A DNA stretch of 64,000 nt from Mermis nigrescens (Eukaryota > Nematoda > Enoplea > Mermithida > Mermithidae), in contig JAVLUZ010000062.1 of the NCBI GenBank assembly GCA_036768485.1, positions 124,001 to 188,000 on the forward strand, read 5' to 3'. Under the pieces are notes generated by a model that was given only the letters and a program-made list of their open reading frames with translations, had not been told where the DNA came from and did not search any database. Positions 34,103-47,300 of the stretch are shown piece after piece. Every line of letters begins with the position of its first letter. Position 1 is the first letter of the stretch. The position numbers were made by a program, and so were the translations under genes.

Positions 34103-35010
34103 ATAAATCCGTTTTGAATTTAACGAAGCATCATCAAGTACAATGCGTATAACCCTCAAAAAGGCAAAAATAGTTTTTTTAGAGCGGAGTTTTTAATAAT
34201 AATTTTTAATAATTACTTAATAAAACCATTCTAAACTAACTCCATTTTGAATCTAAAAAAATCGGTCCGATTCAGCATGAACCCTCGAGACATGGTAGTT
34301 TTCCAATTGGAAATTAAAAAAAAAATCAAATCTTTTTCAAAAAATTAAAAAAATTGATTGTAGAAGTGGGCAGACATAAAAAACGAAAAAGTCGACAAAA
34401 ATGTGTTGTTCCACCCCAGACGTCACATTCTGTAAACTCATACTCGAGAGCTGATGCTAAATTTGAAAAATAAAAAATTTTCATCTCGAAAATTTCATCG
34501 TCTACAATAATATACCACTAAATTGCAGGAGACATCTTTACAAGCCGGCTGAAATAAGCGTCAAGGGCACTGCTTTTTTTGTACGAGACAAGGATTTTGC
34601 GGCTCGTACAAATATTTCCAGAGCCATCTTTGTGCAATGTACAAAGACTTTTCGGGGCAAATTAATAGTAATTTTAACGTTTTTGGAGTATTTTTTAGCA
34701 AAATTTCTAAAATTTTCGGCGCTCCGCGCCGAGTATCATAATAACATTCTATTTAGCTCCAAGCGCGGGCATTTAACACTCCAAAATCTATCTGTAAGCA
34801 TCTTTTGTACAGATTGAAGCATCTTTTACATCTATTTCCGCTGTTTTATAAAGATTTTATGCAGAAAAAGAACTATTAAACAACTTTGCACCGTTTTCTG
34901 CCGTTTTGAAAATAAAATTGACTCTTTTATCTTTGCGTTGCATGAAATTCAAAAGCAAATAGGTGTCTATTATGAGATTCAGTCAGCAATTGCAACCGCT
35001 TATTATTTAT
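34103..35010. other. ELMO intron with family-C-like fragments
   Basis: A TTCGGCGCTCCGCGCCGA hairpin at 34707 and 'gggcattt' follow C order weakly. The block 'gtacaaagacttttc' (34640) recurs at 37140. Confidence 0.4.
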
Positions 35011-35015
35011 AACAA

Positions 35016-36900
35016 GATGAGCTGCCCGGCAGTTGCCCGGGCTGAACTTAGGCCTGATATATAGCTATGTGGAATTGATATGTAAAAAAATCCATAATTT
35101 TGATGTTTCTTGGAAAAATCCATAATTTTGATGTTTTTTTTATTAATCCGTAATTTTGGTGTTATTTTAAAAAATCCGTAATTTTGATGTGATTTTAAAA
35201 ATCCATAATTTTGATGTTTTTAAAAAAATCCATAATTTTGATATTTTTTAAAAAAATCCATGTTTTTTAAAAAGAATCCATAATTTTGATGTTATTTTGA
35301 AAAATCCATAATTCTGATGTTTTTTAAAAAAATCCATAATTTTGATGTTTTTTAAAAAATCCATAATTTTGATGTTTCAAAAAAATTTCCATAATGTTGG
35401 TGTTTCATCGTGCCCTATCTTATAGCGTTGAGTATGCTATAGCATTGGGTACTTTATACCGTGTCATATCTTATAGCATTGGGTATGTTATAGCATTAGG
35501 TATCTTATAGCATTGGGTATGCTATACCGTATCCTATCTTGTAGCATAGTTGAGCTGCCCGGCGTTGCCCGGGCTGAACTTAGGCCTGATAGCTATATGG
35601 AATTAATATGTCTCTTGTATTTTTTATTTTTCAAGACTTTTGATGTTTTTGGGATATTTCTAAAAAAATTGTTGGTACAAACCATATTTTATTTTTTGGA
35701 TTTTTTTAAAATGTCTTTTGTCAACCATTTTTTTGATCAAATCCATATTTTTGACGTTACAGAATGGTTTTGAAAATTGTTTAGCCATAATCATATTTTT
35801 GATGTTCTGGGGTGTTCTGGAAATTTTTTTAATAAAACCCATATTGTTGATGTTTTGGGATGTTTTGGAAAATTTTTTTCGTCAAACCATATTTTTGATG
35901 TTTTAGGATGTTTTGGAAAATTTTTTCAATCAAACCCATATTTTTGATGTTTTGGGATGTTTTGGAAAATTTTTTTCGTCAAACCATATTTTTGATGTTT
36001 TAGGATGTTTTGAAAAATTTTTTCGGTCAAACCATATTTTTGATGTTTTAAAAATTTTTTGTTTGTTGTAGCAAAGGGTGTCATATATCACGTGATATGT
36101 TATAGCTGATGGTATCTCCTATCTTATATCACTGCATGTTATGGCACAGACAGGGTATCTATACCAAACCTATCTTATAGAATTGCCTATCTCGTAGCAC
36201 AGGGTATCTTATATCCCATACCATCTTATAACATTGCCTATCTTGCAGCTCGGGGTATCTTATATCACTTCCTATCTTATAGCATTGCCTATCTTGTAGC
36301 ACGGGGTATCTTTTATAACGTTCTATCTTATAGCATTGCCTATCTTGTAGCACGGGGTGTCTTATATCACGTCCTATCTTATAGTATTGCCTATTCTGTA
36401 GCACAGAGTATCTTATATCACGTCCTATCTTATAGCATTGCTTATCTTGTTGCACATAGTATCTCATACCATGCCTATCTTATAAAATTGCCTATGTTAT
36501 AGCATCATTTGGTTAAACCCGTATTTTGATGTTTCACAGTGCCGACCAATGCTATAACGTATAACAATGTACATAGTGTCGCCAGGCATGCTCCTCTTGG
36601 CCGGGGTATCCCTATACAAACAGTATAAACTAATTTTTGAAAAAAATAGCAAAAAATCGGCCATCTCCCGAAATCGTGGAGGCTTATAGCACAGGGGCCA
36701 AACCCTGCTCCTTCCCTGCCCAGGGCCAATGGGTGCGTTTGTCGAAATTTCGAGATCGCTACGGCTCCTTCCTCCATTGGACCGACCTCGGCCCAAAATG
36801 TCAGCCCACCAAATTTCATTGGGCCGGAGCCAACCCGGCACAAACATACGAACATACGAACATACGTACATACAAACAAACAAACTTTCAAAAATATATA
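35016..36900. repeat. Satellite-rich element bounded by GAGCTGCCCGG blocks
   Basis: GAGCTGCCCGGC(A)GTTGCCCGGG with 'ctgaacttaggcctgata' occurs at 35022 and 35552. After the first lies a roughly 29-bp repeat 'AAAAATCCATAATTTTGATGTTTTT' (35087-35400). After the second lies a 45-60-bp repeat 'TCAAACCATATTTTTGATGTTTTGGGATGTTTTGGAAAA' (35640-36060). A 58-bp 'CTATCTTATAGCATTGCCTATCTTGTAGCACGGGGTAT' repeat occupies 35410-35545 and 36090-36510. It ends with an ACATACGA tail (36840-36880). The layout looks like a non-autonomous retroelement pair, but I cannot name it. Confidence 0.6.
36840..36882 (+). repeat. (ACATACGA)n tail
   Basis: 'CAAACATACGAACATACGAACATACGTACATACAAAC' follows 'aaatttcattgggccggagccaacccggca', a typical 3' microsatellite tail of a non-LTR element. 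Confidence 0.6.
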
Positions 36901-37398
36901 GTAGATTGTGTAACACAAGTCATTCTAACTTGCTGAGTCGAATTTTATGTGTAATTTCAACCTAAGACTCATGAAAATTTTGGCGTTTCAGGCCGAACTA
37001 ATAAAACCAGCTGAATTTGAGGACAAAGTTACCCCTTTTGCGATGCGTGCGGGTCACGGATAACAATCTAGTAGTATGTAAAAATGTTTACATTCAATTG
37101 CATATCTATACGTTATATGTACAAAAAAAGTTTTTGCTCGTACCAAAGACTTTTCCGGAGATCTTTGTACATGTACAAAGAGGCTTGTACAAGAAAAAAA
37201 CAGTGGTCAAGGGTCATGAGGGATATAGAGGGTAAAATCTTAGGAATCCGAAATAAAAAATTTAGTGGTCACGAATTTGTGCTACATAAACGACAAAAAA
37301 TGGTCAAAATAGCCTATAGAACGCTTTTTTTGTGGTAATAAAGCATTTTAAAACAACCCATTTTGATATCAATATATCGCTTTCAACACTAAAAACAT
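36901..37398. other. ELMO intron, no gene seen
   Basis: Contains short inverted words around 'TTTGTACATGTACAAAG' (37163), a perfect 17-base palindrome apart from its centre. Confidence 0.4.
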
Positions 37399-37454
37399 CG
37401 GACACGTAGCTGGCCGTCCTGATTTGGGGGACCAACACCAAATTTGGGGGGACC

Positions 37455-37642
37455 CAGTGGCGGATACAGGATTTTCCTAAGGGGGGGGCGGTACCCCTAT
37501 GGGGGCGGAACCCTGACTTGGGCGGAAAAATTAGCTGTTTTAACCCAAAAATCGCTAAAAATCGCTCAAAAATCCTTAATTTTGCGCACTATTCTGGGCC
37601 GATGGGGGGGGGGGAAGGCGACCGCCCCCTATATCTGCCCTT
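37455..37642. mobile_element. MITE family B inserted in E
   Basis: 188 bp starting CAGTGGCGGATACAGG, with near-exact duplication GGGGGACC/GGGAGACC (37447-37454, 37643-37650). E copy 1 lacks it. Confidence 0.88.
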
Positions 37643-37728
37643 GGGAGACCAACACCAATTTCAGGGGGGCCAAGCCCAAAAAGGCCAAAAATAGCACAAA
37701 ATAACGTTTAAAAGTCATATTTTTCTGA

Positions 37729-37982
37729 ATTTAGGGGGCAGCACCGAAATTCTGTGATGAGTGAAAAAAATTTTCAAAGGTCAAACAATGGTTTTAAAAG
37801 TGGTCGTATGGCGGAAAAAACGCCACTCTTCGACGTTTCTCATCGAGCACTATCCAATGGCATCAAACAATCGCTGGAAAAGCAAAAAAATTTCAAAATT
37901 TGAATTCTTGGGGGTATTTTGATTTCTGGGGGTGGGTATTTCAACTTCTCGGGATGCATACCCCGAACCCCACGCCCATGTG
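37729..37982 (+). mobile_element. MITE family A inside E copy 2
   Basis: Complete forward A with eroded left end ('tttagggggcagcacc') and right end CACGCCCATGTG. Confidence 0.85.
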
Positions 37983-38206
37983 GTCGGACCCCCCATTTAC
38001 CCCAGAAACACGTGCCTGTACATAAAACATTTAGAAATTGATCAATTTTGGGCGCTTCTGGAGTGAAAAGCACATAAAAATTTTGATATTATCACTGCTT
38101 TTGTCTTCAAAAATAATGCAAACATTGTCCCGTCAAGTCAAAATCGCCGGACAGTTACCTGTCTGGCTGCCTCTTCAATGGGAAGAGGGGGGGGTAAATA
38201 CCCAAA

Positions 38207-38587
38207 CATAGGCGGAGGAGGGTGGTTCTGGGCAGGGGGTTTCAGGACCATACGTGTAACGGCTCCAAATTTCCAGAGGGTCCTGGCATTTTTAGAAGAG
38301 GAGGATAAATTACCTACAGTTTTTGGTGAAAAAGGCCAGAAACACCAAAAAACGGCCGAAAGATTAGATTTTTCCAAAAAATTAAGGGATCAAAAATTTT
38401 CTGGCTCCGAGGAGGATGCGTGACAACCGACGTTGAGTGGGGGATCCCCTATCCCTCTATTATATTTATGATCTGGACCCCTAGAATCCGACGTGATCCC
38501 TAAAATCGGTGGAACCCAGGATTGAATGTTTGTGCTTAGCTTTTGGCAAGTTTGTCCCGTCGAACCCTTCAAGAATTTCGTTGCTAC
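38207..38587. mobile_element. Repeat H, interrupted by F
   Basis: 'cataggcggaggagg ... ctggacccctagaatccgacgtgatccc...gtggaacccaggattgaatgtttgtgctta...cgaacccttcaag' aligns with 41031-41175. F (38249-38470) sits inside it. Confidence 0.55.
38249..38470 (+). mobile_element. MITE family F
   Basis: 222 bp, CATACGTGTAACGGCTCC...TTTATG, flanked by TTCAGGAC and ATCTGGAC (6 of 8 match). Confidence 0.75.
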
Positions 38588-38996
38588 CACAGCAGATGAT
38601 CTTGGGGGCGGGGGCAGAATTCATTTTTCACCCCCCCCCCCCCCCCCCCCGCAAAAATTTTTCAACCCCTCCCTAGAATTGGCGATTTTTCAAAAGTTTC
38701 CTAAACTTACCTGAAAATTGGTAGAAAAAGTGTCTTTTAAGGGTTTTTGGCTATCTATTTGCTCAAAATCGCCAATTTTGGGCGCTTTGCGCCATATATT
38801 CATGTTTTAAGCGATATATTGGTCAATTTATTCGACTTTTTGCGAAATTTTTTCTCATGATTTCATGCTCTGTGAAGGATAGGGTATCGTCAGAAACGCC
38901 AAAAAACGATGTTTTTTAACGCGTACAGGCCATTTTTGGGCCAAAAAAGGCACTTTAGGTTTTCATCCCCCAGAATTCCCATACTGTGCATGTATG
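38588..38996 (-). mobile_element. MITE family C, complete
   Basis: 409 bp with exact 8-bp duplication GTTGCTAC at 38580-38587 and 38997-39004. It ends 118 bp from the ELMO exon donor. Contains a pure C run of about 20 bases (38632-38651) and the GGCGCTTTGCGCC hairpin. Confidence 0.93.
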
Positions 38997-39114
38997 GTTG
39001 CTACCCATGTTTGGCAATATCCCCACTTATGCCCTCCACGCGCATGTAAGTTGCCGTCCATGTACGCCCGGCACCCGAAATTTTGGTAGATGGCATTTTT
39101 AAGTAAGGACCTAC

Positions 39115-39272
39115 AGTAATCGGGTCGCTGGCGACGAAATTATAACAATCGTCGAGAGGCGCATTTCTTAATATTATCGAAAACGCTAAATCGCACGTGG
39201 TTTTATGTTTAGCCGATTTGGCCAGAGGGCATTCGGTCCCGTAGCGAATTTCAGCGATATCCTCGACATCGA
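39115..39272 (-). CDS. ELMO: ELMO (CED-12) exon: PH domain, central part
   Basis: Reads DVEDIAEIRYGTECPLAKSA, then DLAFSIILRNAPLDDCYNF and VASDPIT, matching the ADIKAVVTGKDCPHMK ... LAFSILYD ... NFIAPD stretch of vertebrate ELMO PH domains. Acceptor TATTTAG|TCGATG at 39272 (two bases complete a codon begun in the previous exon). Donor ATTACT|GTAGGT after 39115, phase 0, fitting the terminal exon. A much longer open frame runs through the donor but has no homology there, which supports this boundary. The PH domain of ELMO helps shape the DOCK-binding interface. Confidence 0.93.
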
Positions 39273-41030
39273 CTAAATAAAAAAACCAAAAAAAAACGGA
39301 AAAATCGCCATGGAGGAATAAAATTAGAGACAATTTTACAAATAAGTGCCAGAAAAATTTAAGTTCTCAAAAACATGGATGGTATATAATAGGAAGATTG
39401 TTGATCGTCTAATGTCGCAAAAATACCAATTATTTTGTACTATTTCCGTCATACGCATTCAATACATTAAAATATGGAAAGAAAAAGTAACAACAAATAA
39501 AAATGGAGAAAAACTTGCATACAAACTCAAAATAAAAAAAAAATCGCCAATTACTTCTCAAAATGGACGACTACCCCCCCCCCAATCGGAAATTTTTGAA
39601 GCGCTATTCCTGCCTGGTTGCTCAACCCTATCAGATTGAAAAACTATCTTTTCTACTAAATAGAAAAAGAAATAAGCAAATACAGTGAAGGAAAAATAAA
39701 AGAAAAAATAAGTAGGCATTCAAGGGAAAAAAGAAAATGAAATGGATGATTAAATAATAATAAAAAAACTCAACGGAAATTCAGGAAACATATCATACGG
39801 CAAATTTTAATTCGAAACCTGCGTCAAGCAGATAGCCCGCGGCGTTTCTTTCAAAACTTGCGGTCCGTAGCCAAAAGACAGGCCTTTTCGATTCAATATT
39901 AAAAAGCCATTATTAATTTTTCGGATCAAGTAGAATTAGATGCCCTTGTAGCTTAGTATAAATATTGACAAAAAAAAATTTAGGGAATAGGTGAATGGGT
40001 ACATGTACTGTCCACTGAAAAAACCCCCAAGAGAATTTCTATCCTGAAACAACCCCCACATCCTAACTTGCCTCGCATTTGACTTACACTTTCCAACTTT
40101 TACACGTATTTCGCTTTAGACTTCAAGCACATTATTAAGCACATTTGAGTTTTGTTTTCCACGCCCTTTGCTTCGTTGAAAGATCATAGGACTGATAAAT
40201 TCAGATAAATGCTTAATTAAACACAGGGAAAAGATTTTTGGAAAATGGCTTCTTAATGGCTCGATAGGGTTTTGAGAAATCGCGCTTTTAGGAAAACATC
40301 GAGATAAGGAAAAATATTGAACCGACTAGAGTGGTGGAGTTGGAGTATCTCGCCATGTTGTAGCTACGATAAGCAAGCCCGAAACCCACAGACCGGAGGT
40401 TATGTGTAAAGAGAAATGGCACGAAAAGTGAAACATGGGGTTATTTTAAAGGACAGCACTATAACGGTGGGATCCCGTACCCGAACTCGGTCGAACCCCC
40501 ATCCACTCAGGTAACACTACAAATGGACAGGACAACAACCACATTTAACCTAGAGAGGCTTCCTAGGTTTCAACCCCAGGAATGAGCGTATCCATCATTT
40601 TTAGCCGAAAAATGCGCTTAATAGCTTTACGCTCCCACATATTTCCATGCTGTCCATATCTGATAGCTATCTTTCCATTCCGCCCCATCCAATATTATGA
40701 GCCATTATTTACATGTCCGAAATTCATCGTTGTTTACACTTAGAAGGGCTAAAATATGCATGACGAGTAAACTAGCCAATCAATAATCATCGATTTAACA
40801 AAGCCAGCTGGTGTAAAGTCGTAATACTGCAAGACGACAAACACGCAAAATTTCTCTGAAAAAATCTACACTCCTTCCATGATTATCAAAACTAAATTCT
40901 TGTTCCTTGAAGGATAATAAACAAGGAAACAAGGGAAATTTTGGAAGCGAATAGATTTTTTCATAAAAACAATAGCTCGGCACCGGCAGGATACCAAAGA
41001 CGGGGGGTCATTACAATAATGCCCGACACC
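39273..41030. other. ELMO intron (part), no gene seen
   Basis: Mostly AT-rich. A GC-richer block at 40455-40515 ('gtgggatcccgtacccgaactcggtcgaaccccc') resembles repeat H and not a 5S gene. Short frames have no domain. Confidence 0.45.
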
Positions 41031-41175
41031 CACACTAGAGCGTGAAGGGTCTGGACCCCAGAAAATCCGACGTACCCGCGCCAAATCGATAGAACCCCAA
41101 AATTGAACTTTTGCTGCCTATTTTTGGCGATTTCGCCCTATCGAACCCCTTCAGAGTCGAGCTCCTGCTGCCAAG
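41031..41175 (+). mobile_element. Repeat H
   Basis: CACACTAGAGCGTGAAGGGTC...CCCCAGAAAATCCGACG...TTTGGCGATTTCGCCC...GAACCCCTTC. Same family as 38207-38587 and 21850-21990. The terminal repeats are not established. Confidence 0.55.
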
Positions 41176-41297
41176 CGATATCGGACACTCTTTTTTTCTA
41201 TGCCAAGCAAAGATGACGCCACAGACTAAGCTTTTAATTAACTTTACGACGTCATCTTGTATCTTAAGTATAGCAAGTGGTTCTGCAAAACTTCTTT

Positions 41298-41426
<129 letters not shown>

Positions 41427-41427
41427 G

Positions 41428-41528
41428 AGCTGTGCCGGGGCCGCATTTTTTGCCGGGGCCGGAGCTGGGGCCGGGGCCTAGGCCCCGGTGCCGGGGCCGG
41501 GGCCGGGGCCGGGGCCTGGCCGGGGCCA
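41428..41528. repeat. GGGGCC/GTGCCG minisatellite beside the TA array
   Basis: About 100 bp of nearly pure GC hexamers (GTGCCGGGGCCG, a T run, then GCCGGG repeats). An abrupt change from 100% AT to about 90% GC. Confidence 0.9.
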
Positions 41529-41653
41529 TACAGCGTGCTTTACCATGCTCATAGTACGACCCTGCCCTACCCCTTACATGTACCTATGCATATATTCTTG
41601 CTTGTAGATATGCACGTCAAGCGTTAATATTTGTTGGGATTACAAGATATAAC

Positions 41654-41904
41654 AGAACATGGGCATCGGGGGATCTAGACCCCCAGAATTCACATTCTCC
41701 CCCCCCCAAAAAAAAATCCGCTAGACCCCCCAGAAATTGATTTTCAGAATTTTTTCTGTTTTTCTGCGGTTTTTTGATGCTTATGGATAGCTCTCATTGA
41801 GAAACGCGAGAAAACGGTGTTTTTTCGCTCTACCATATATTATCAGGCACTTTTTAACTTTGAAAAATTGTGGACTTCTAGACTTTTTGAGCTGCCCATG
41901 TATG
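41654..41904 (-). mobile_element. MITE family A
   Basis: 251 bp; duplication GATATAAC/GATTTAAC (7 of 8) at 41646-41653 and 41905-41912. Confidence 0.88.
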
Positions 41905-42208
41905 GATTTAACTCCTCTGACTTGGATGCGTTTTTCAATGTGCTTTACTTTGCACTTTTTTAGGCTTATTATTCTATTTGTTCTGATAGACGTAGCTGTC
42001 TGCTACCAAGCAAGCTGGAAATGCTCGTCTATATGAATTGCAATTTAAAATATGTCAATTTTGATTATTAACTAGAAATTCGCACCAATCTGACATAGTG
42101 AAATAAAGATTTGAATTAGCAAGATCTGTGGTTTGCTTGAAATTGAGTTTGAAGGTAAATCTACCCAGAACATTATCAATTTTCTACATTATAATCAACT
42201 CTAACATT

Positions 42209-42286
42209 GGCCCCGGCCCCGGCCCGGGGCCGGGGGCGCTAAACCCCGACGCCGGGGCCGGGGCCGAGGCCTGGCCCCGGCACAGT
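42209..42286. repeat. GC-rich CCGGCC minisatellite
   Basis: Reverse-complement type of 41428-41528 (GGCCCCGGCC...), ending CCCCGGCACAG some 30 bp before a TA array. Confidence 0.9.
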
Positions 42287-42314
42287 ATTTCTGCTACATA
42301 CTGCATATATGCAC

Positions 42315-43299
<985 letters not shown>

Positions 43300-43356
43300 G
43301 CACCGGCACCGGCACCGGTACCAGCCTAGCACGGGCCCGGTGCCGGTGCCCAGGAC
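43300..43356. repeat. CACCGG/CCGGTG minisatellite
   Basis: CACCGGCACCGG, a spacer, then GGGCCCGGTGCCGGTGCC, seven bases before the largest TA array. Confidence 0.9.
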
Positions 43357-43360
43357 ATCA

Positions 43361-43886
<526 letters not shown>

Positions 43887-44356
43887 GGTGTCCAATGCTT
43901 AATATAAAGCTTATAAAATAAATCTCAAATCTGCGTTTTTGCTAATCACTTGCAACGTTAATTTATTCGATATTGTGGCTAGATAAATATTACAAAAAGT
44001 TGTATCCTATGATTATTTGCGATACCGCAACGAAAGACTGTGATTTCTATGTATATAATGCATGCGCCCATTCATTACTCTTCTGGCGGTTAATCCCACC
44101 AGACCACCCGGATTTCATTCCTGCCCATGTAAACTGATAACCATTAGGGTGGGAGGTTAGGGGTATGCACCAGTGTTCAATCAGAAACGTCGAAAATTGC
44201 CGTTTTTTCCAACATACCATAATTACTATTTTTGTCCCAGAAAAATATTGCAACAAGGCGCTGCTCAGCTATGGCGATATCTGCTTATGCAGAGTGAGTG
44301 GTTCAGTTATCTAGCCCGATGTTTTATCTTTGTTCGACAGGATGCTGCTTTCTTCT
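43887..44356. other. ELMO intron with an eroded A copy
   Basis: 44112-44275 has the A words 'tgcccatg', 'gaaacgtcgaaaattgccg' and 'acataccataattac' in reverse order. No gene. Confidence 0.45.
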
Positions 44357-44630
44357 GCAGGCCGCAGAATATACTTCGATTTTTGTGTTGCTTAGAAAAA
44401 GTCTGATTTTTAGCAGATCTTGCACTTTTAGGGACAGGTAGGTTTTCTTTGATTTACTTACTTTCATTTTTTCTTTGTGAAGGAAATTTCTGAGTTTTAG
44501 CAAACTTTGTGACATTTGTAGATAGTAGCTTTTTCTTGTCCACTCCTTTTACGTCCTTGATAATTCTTTGTTCCAAGTATATTCTACCTTTTTTGTTCCA
44601 TCGGAGCATTTTTCTTGCTACTCGATCAAA
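44357..44630 (-). repeat. Repeat J, third copy, with internal insertion
   Basis: 'ggccgcagaatatac' to 'ttccatcggagcatttttcttgcta' matches 5375-5547, but about 100 bp has been added in the middle. The reading frame shared by the other two copies is broken here. Confidence 0.8.
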
Positions 44631-46599
44631 ATCGACTTAAGCGATATTGGATCGAGCAACGTTTCAAATTAGGAAACTTTGAATATTTTTAAGAAATTTC
44701 AAAACTTAGCCCAATATCTTCTCTCACACTTAGACGACAGCTCGATACTTTACATTTCGACTGATATCTCTTTACACTGCTACTCTAGCGCTGCTAGATC
44801 TACACCGAAGAGCTACACGAAGAGTTCAACTGAGCCAAGAAAAGTACTTTACACCTGAAGGAAATAAATCGGGGGGAAAAGGAATTGTTGACTTTTGAAA
44901 TGGGTGATTAACCAGCTCTCTACATACATATTTAGCACGCATTTCAGGTGGCATGGATCTGAGACAAGGCTCGCAATGCATTTTAGCATTACTGAAACTA
45001 CTAGCTAATTATGTTTATCGCGCGATTAACTTTATAGTGTTCAAATTTATTTACACTAATTCAAGAGGACCACTTGAAACGGAATGGGAAGTTCTGGCGA
45101 CAAAGTTTTGGAGCCGCCATTTCGGCGACGGAAGCATATTGCAGTATGTTACATTCCAGACGATAAGTATGTATATAGCTACTGCATGCAGTGGCATCCA
45201 TGAATAGTAAATGGTTAGACGAGGCGGAGCATGAGGATTCCTGAGGTGAGACAGGGTGACCCTGAATTTGGTGATTGGGGGGTAACAGCTAAAATCAAAA
45301 TATATAATAAACCAGTGGTCTGCAATTTCGAAAGTAGTATAGATATGTGCTAGGCATGTGATCAGCTTATGCAAAGAATGCAACCGGATTACTGTAACTA
45401 CGTTATAACGCGTGATTCTGTATCTCGTGATACAATAGTTTTTTGAGCTGCAATTTCGGAAAAATGATGAAAATACGCCGAATACACTTTACAATAATTT
45501 TGATTAAATTCATTATATAATTTTGTTTAAATAATAACGAGTAAATTATTAAAAGTAGACTAATTAAATAATTGGGATTATTAAAGGTAAATAATCAAGA
45601 ACTGATTAATGGAGGGTAAAAGTAACGTTTGATTAATTATTTAACTTTGATTAATTAATGAATAGAGACTTGACTAATAAATTAATTCATTAAGAAGTTA
45701 ATTAACATTTATTTAATTTTCATTATATAATTGACAGTAATTCATTGAGACATAATTAACTGAGAGTTTATTCAATTTATCAATTTTCAAAGACTGAATT
45801 AATCGTAAGCTTGATTTAATTAGGCAATAATTTATTTATTTTCGATTAATTAATTAAGAGTCAAAATAAGCAACATTTTCGAATATAGATAATTACAATA
45901 CAAAAGAATTAGTTTAAAATAATTTTCAGAAATTATTTGATTTGAAAAATAATTGAAATTTATCTAAAAAAATTAGGAATAATTGTGATTTGATTAAATA
46001 AAAGCTGATTCATCATGACGAAAACTTAATATATTATCAAATTACACATAGTCAAAACTGGTCATGCGATACAAAGCTTACGCGCTATAACACAGCTACA
46101 GTAAGCCTGACGCGTGGTCATCGTGTGTATAATATATATATGGCATATATCAATGATTTCCCCGAAATTTGAGTCCAATTAAACAATTAGTTCGCGAGAT
46201 TTATATTTACGTGTAATAACATGGCTACAGTAATCCAAGTGCATCCTTGCGAAGGATATCACATGCTTTGCGTACATCTGTCTTACATCCGAAATTCTAG
46301 CTCAATCGAGCCACTGGTTCATGAGGTATTTTCATTTTAGTTCTATTCAGGGTCACTCCCTAATTCAGGGATACCCGGTCTCACCTTAGGCACTTTTATG
46401 GCCAACCTCGCCCTAGTCCCATCGCTATATATTTACGCTAATGCATATAGTATACAAATACCTAAGTCTGAAATAGAATTGCGATTAATTATGTTGAATA
46501 ATTTTATTAAAATTAAAAAATTATAAAATATCACAGTGTAAAGAAAATTGTAAAGTAGTCGTAAACGGTTACTGTAAAAAACAATAAATACATACTTAC
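44631..46599. other. ELMO intron, AT-rich; no gene seen
   Basis: 45480-46020 is dominated by ATTAATTAA-type words. 'ttactgtaactacgttataacgcg' (45391) has a relative at 46080. Short frames lack domains. Confidence 0.45.
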
Positions 46600-46701
46600 G
46601 CGAATCTTTCATTTCTTCAAATTTCGGTTCATTGTTCTCCGAGCAATCGCAAAACACCAAAGACTTTTCGCCCGGCAAAAGTCGCCAGAACCAAAATTTG
46701 C
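46600..46701 (-). CDS. ELMO: ELMO (CED-12) exon: PH domain, first strands
   Basis: Encodes KFWFWRLLPGEKSLVFCDC followed by SENNEPKFEEMKDS, matching [23 protein letters not shown] of vertebrate ELMO PH domains. Acceptor ATTATTCAG|GCAAAT at 46701 and a strong donor CGC|GTAAGTATG after 46600. 102 nt; the first two bases complete a Gly codon from the previous exon and the last base starts a Leu codon completed at 39272. Confidence 0.94.
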
Positions 46702-46817
46702 CTGAATAATTAGCGAGTGTAAACAAAAAATTATGTAAACAAAAAATTATGTGTAAACAAAACATGTATGTAAACAAAAAATTATGCGCAAAAACAAACA
46801 GAATAAGAAAAATTTGC

Positions 46818-46942
46818 CCTTTTCTCTATAGCCTTTGGGTCCACGACCGTATTTGGCAAATTTTTGACCAGCTTTAATAGCATTCATTCGATTCAGACGC
46901 ACCAGACTGGCGATTCTTGGTTTGAGCAACGATTTCAGTTCG
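46818..46942 (-). CDS. ELMO: ELMO (CED-12) exon: N-terminal arm of the PH domain
   Basis: Reads ELKSLLKPRIASLVRLNRM and then AIKAGQKFAKYGRGPKGYREK, matching the ELKEKIQPEILELIKQQRLNRL ... F-arm of vertebrate ELMO just before the PH domain. Acceptor TTTAAG|CGAACTG at 46942. The end lacks a GT: the frame requires splicing at AAAAGG|GCAAAT, a GC donor, into the next acceptor 116 bases away. The decanucleotide GGCAAATTTT occurs at both splice junctions. Confidence 0.92.
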
Positions 46943-47300
46943 CTTAAACGTAAATAATACGTTTAATCGGATTCATTAGTTGGCTATGTACAAAATTAAT
47001 ATTAATTAATTAGATCAAGTAATTCGTTAATTACTAATTTTATTGATTATTTTCAATTCATTTATTCGTTAATTCGATTACAGGTGTACAATCTATTTAT
47101 TTATTAAAACATCTAAGTCGAAATCTTAAACAATGAGTGAGATTTATGTTTTTTTAAATTTATTTATAATATAAATACGTTTCTAAGATTATTACAAGTT
47201 TATCTCATTTATAGGGTATTTATTCTCTTGTCTTGAAGAACGCGCCCCTAACCGGCGGAATAACTGTCATAAAATGGAATAAATTTCGGGGATACCTCAC
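46943..47300. other. ELMO intron, no feature seen
   Basis: AT-rich sequence between the exon and the interrupted C element. Confidence 0.4.

Larger units (their letters stand above)
37399..38022. mobile_element. MITE family E, copy 2 (carries A, hit by B)
   Basis: CGGACACGTAGCTGGCCG...CACGTGCCTG, flanked by AAAAACAT (37391-37398) and TAAAACAT (38023-38030). It has the same internal A position as copy 1, shared flanking words 'aagcccaaaaaggccaaaaatagcacaaaataacg' before A, and 'cccagaaacacgtgcctg' after. Confidence 0.8.

Noticed and set aside
36159..36467. Repetitive open frame (RYPVLQDRQCYKIG units) that looks like a repeat protein
   Set aside because: It is a 58-bp satellite whose unit happens to lack stops in one frame. 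The units drift without codon bias.
36497..36918. Overlapping 137-139-residue minus-strand frames
   Set aside because: Two frames are open over the same bases at the end of the satellite element, neither with a domain. This reflects composition and not coding.
40455..40520. 5S-rRNA-like string (gatcccgtacccgaactcgg)
   Set aside because: Only about 20 bases resemble bacterial-type 5S. The internal control region of a eukaryotic 5S gene is absent, and the block fits repeat H.
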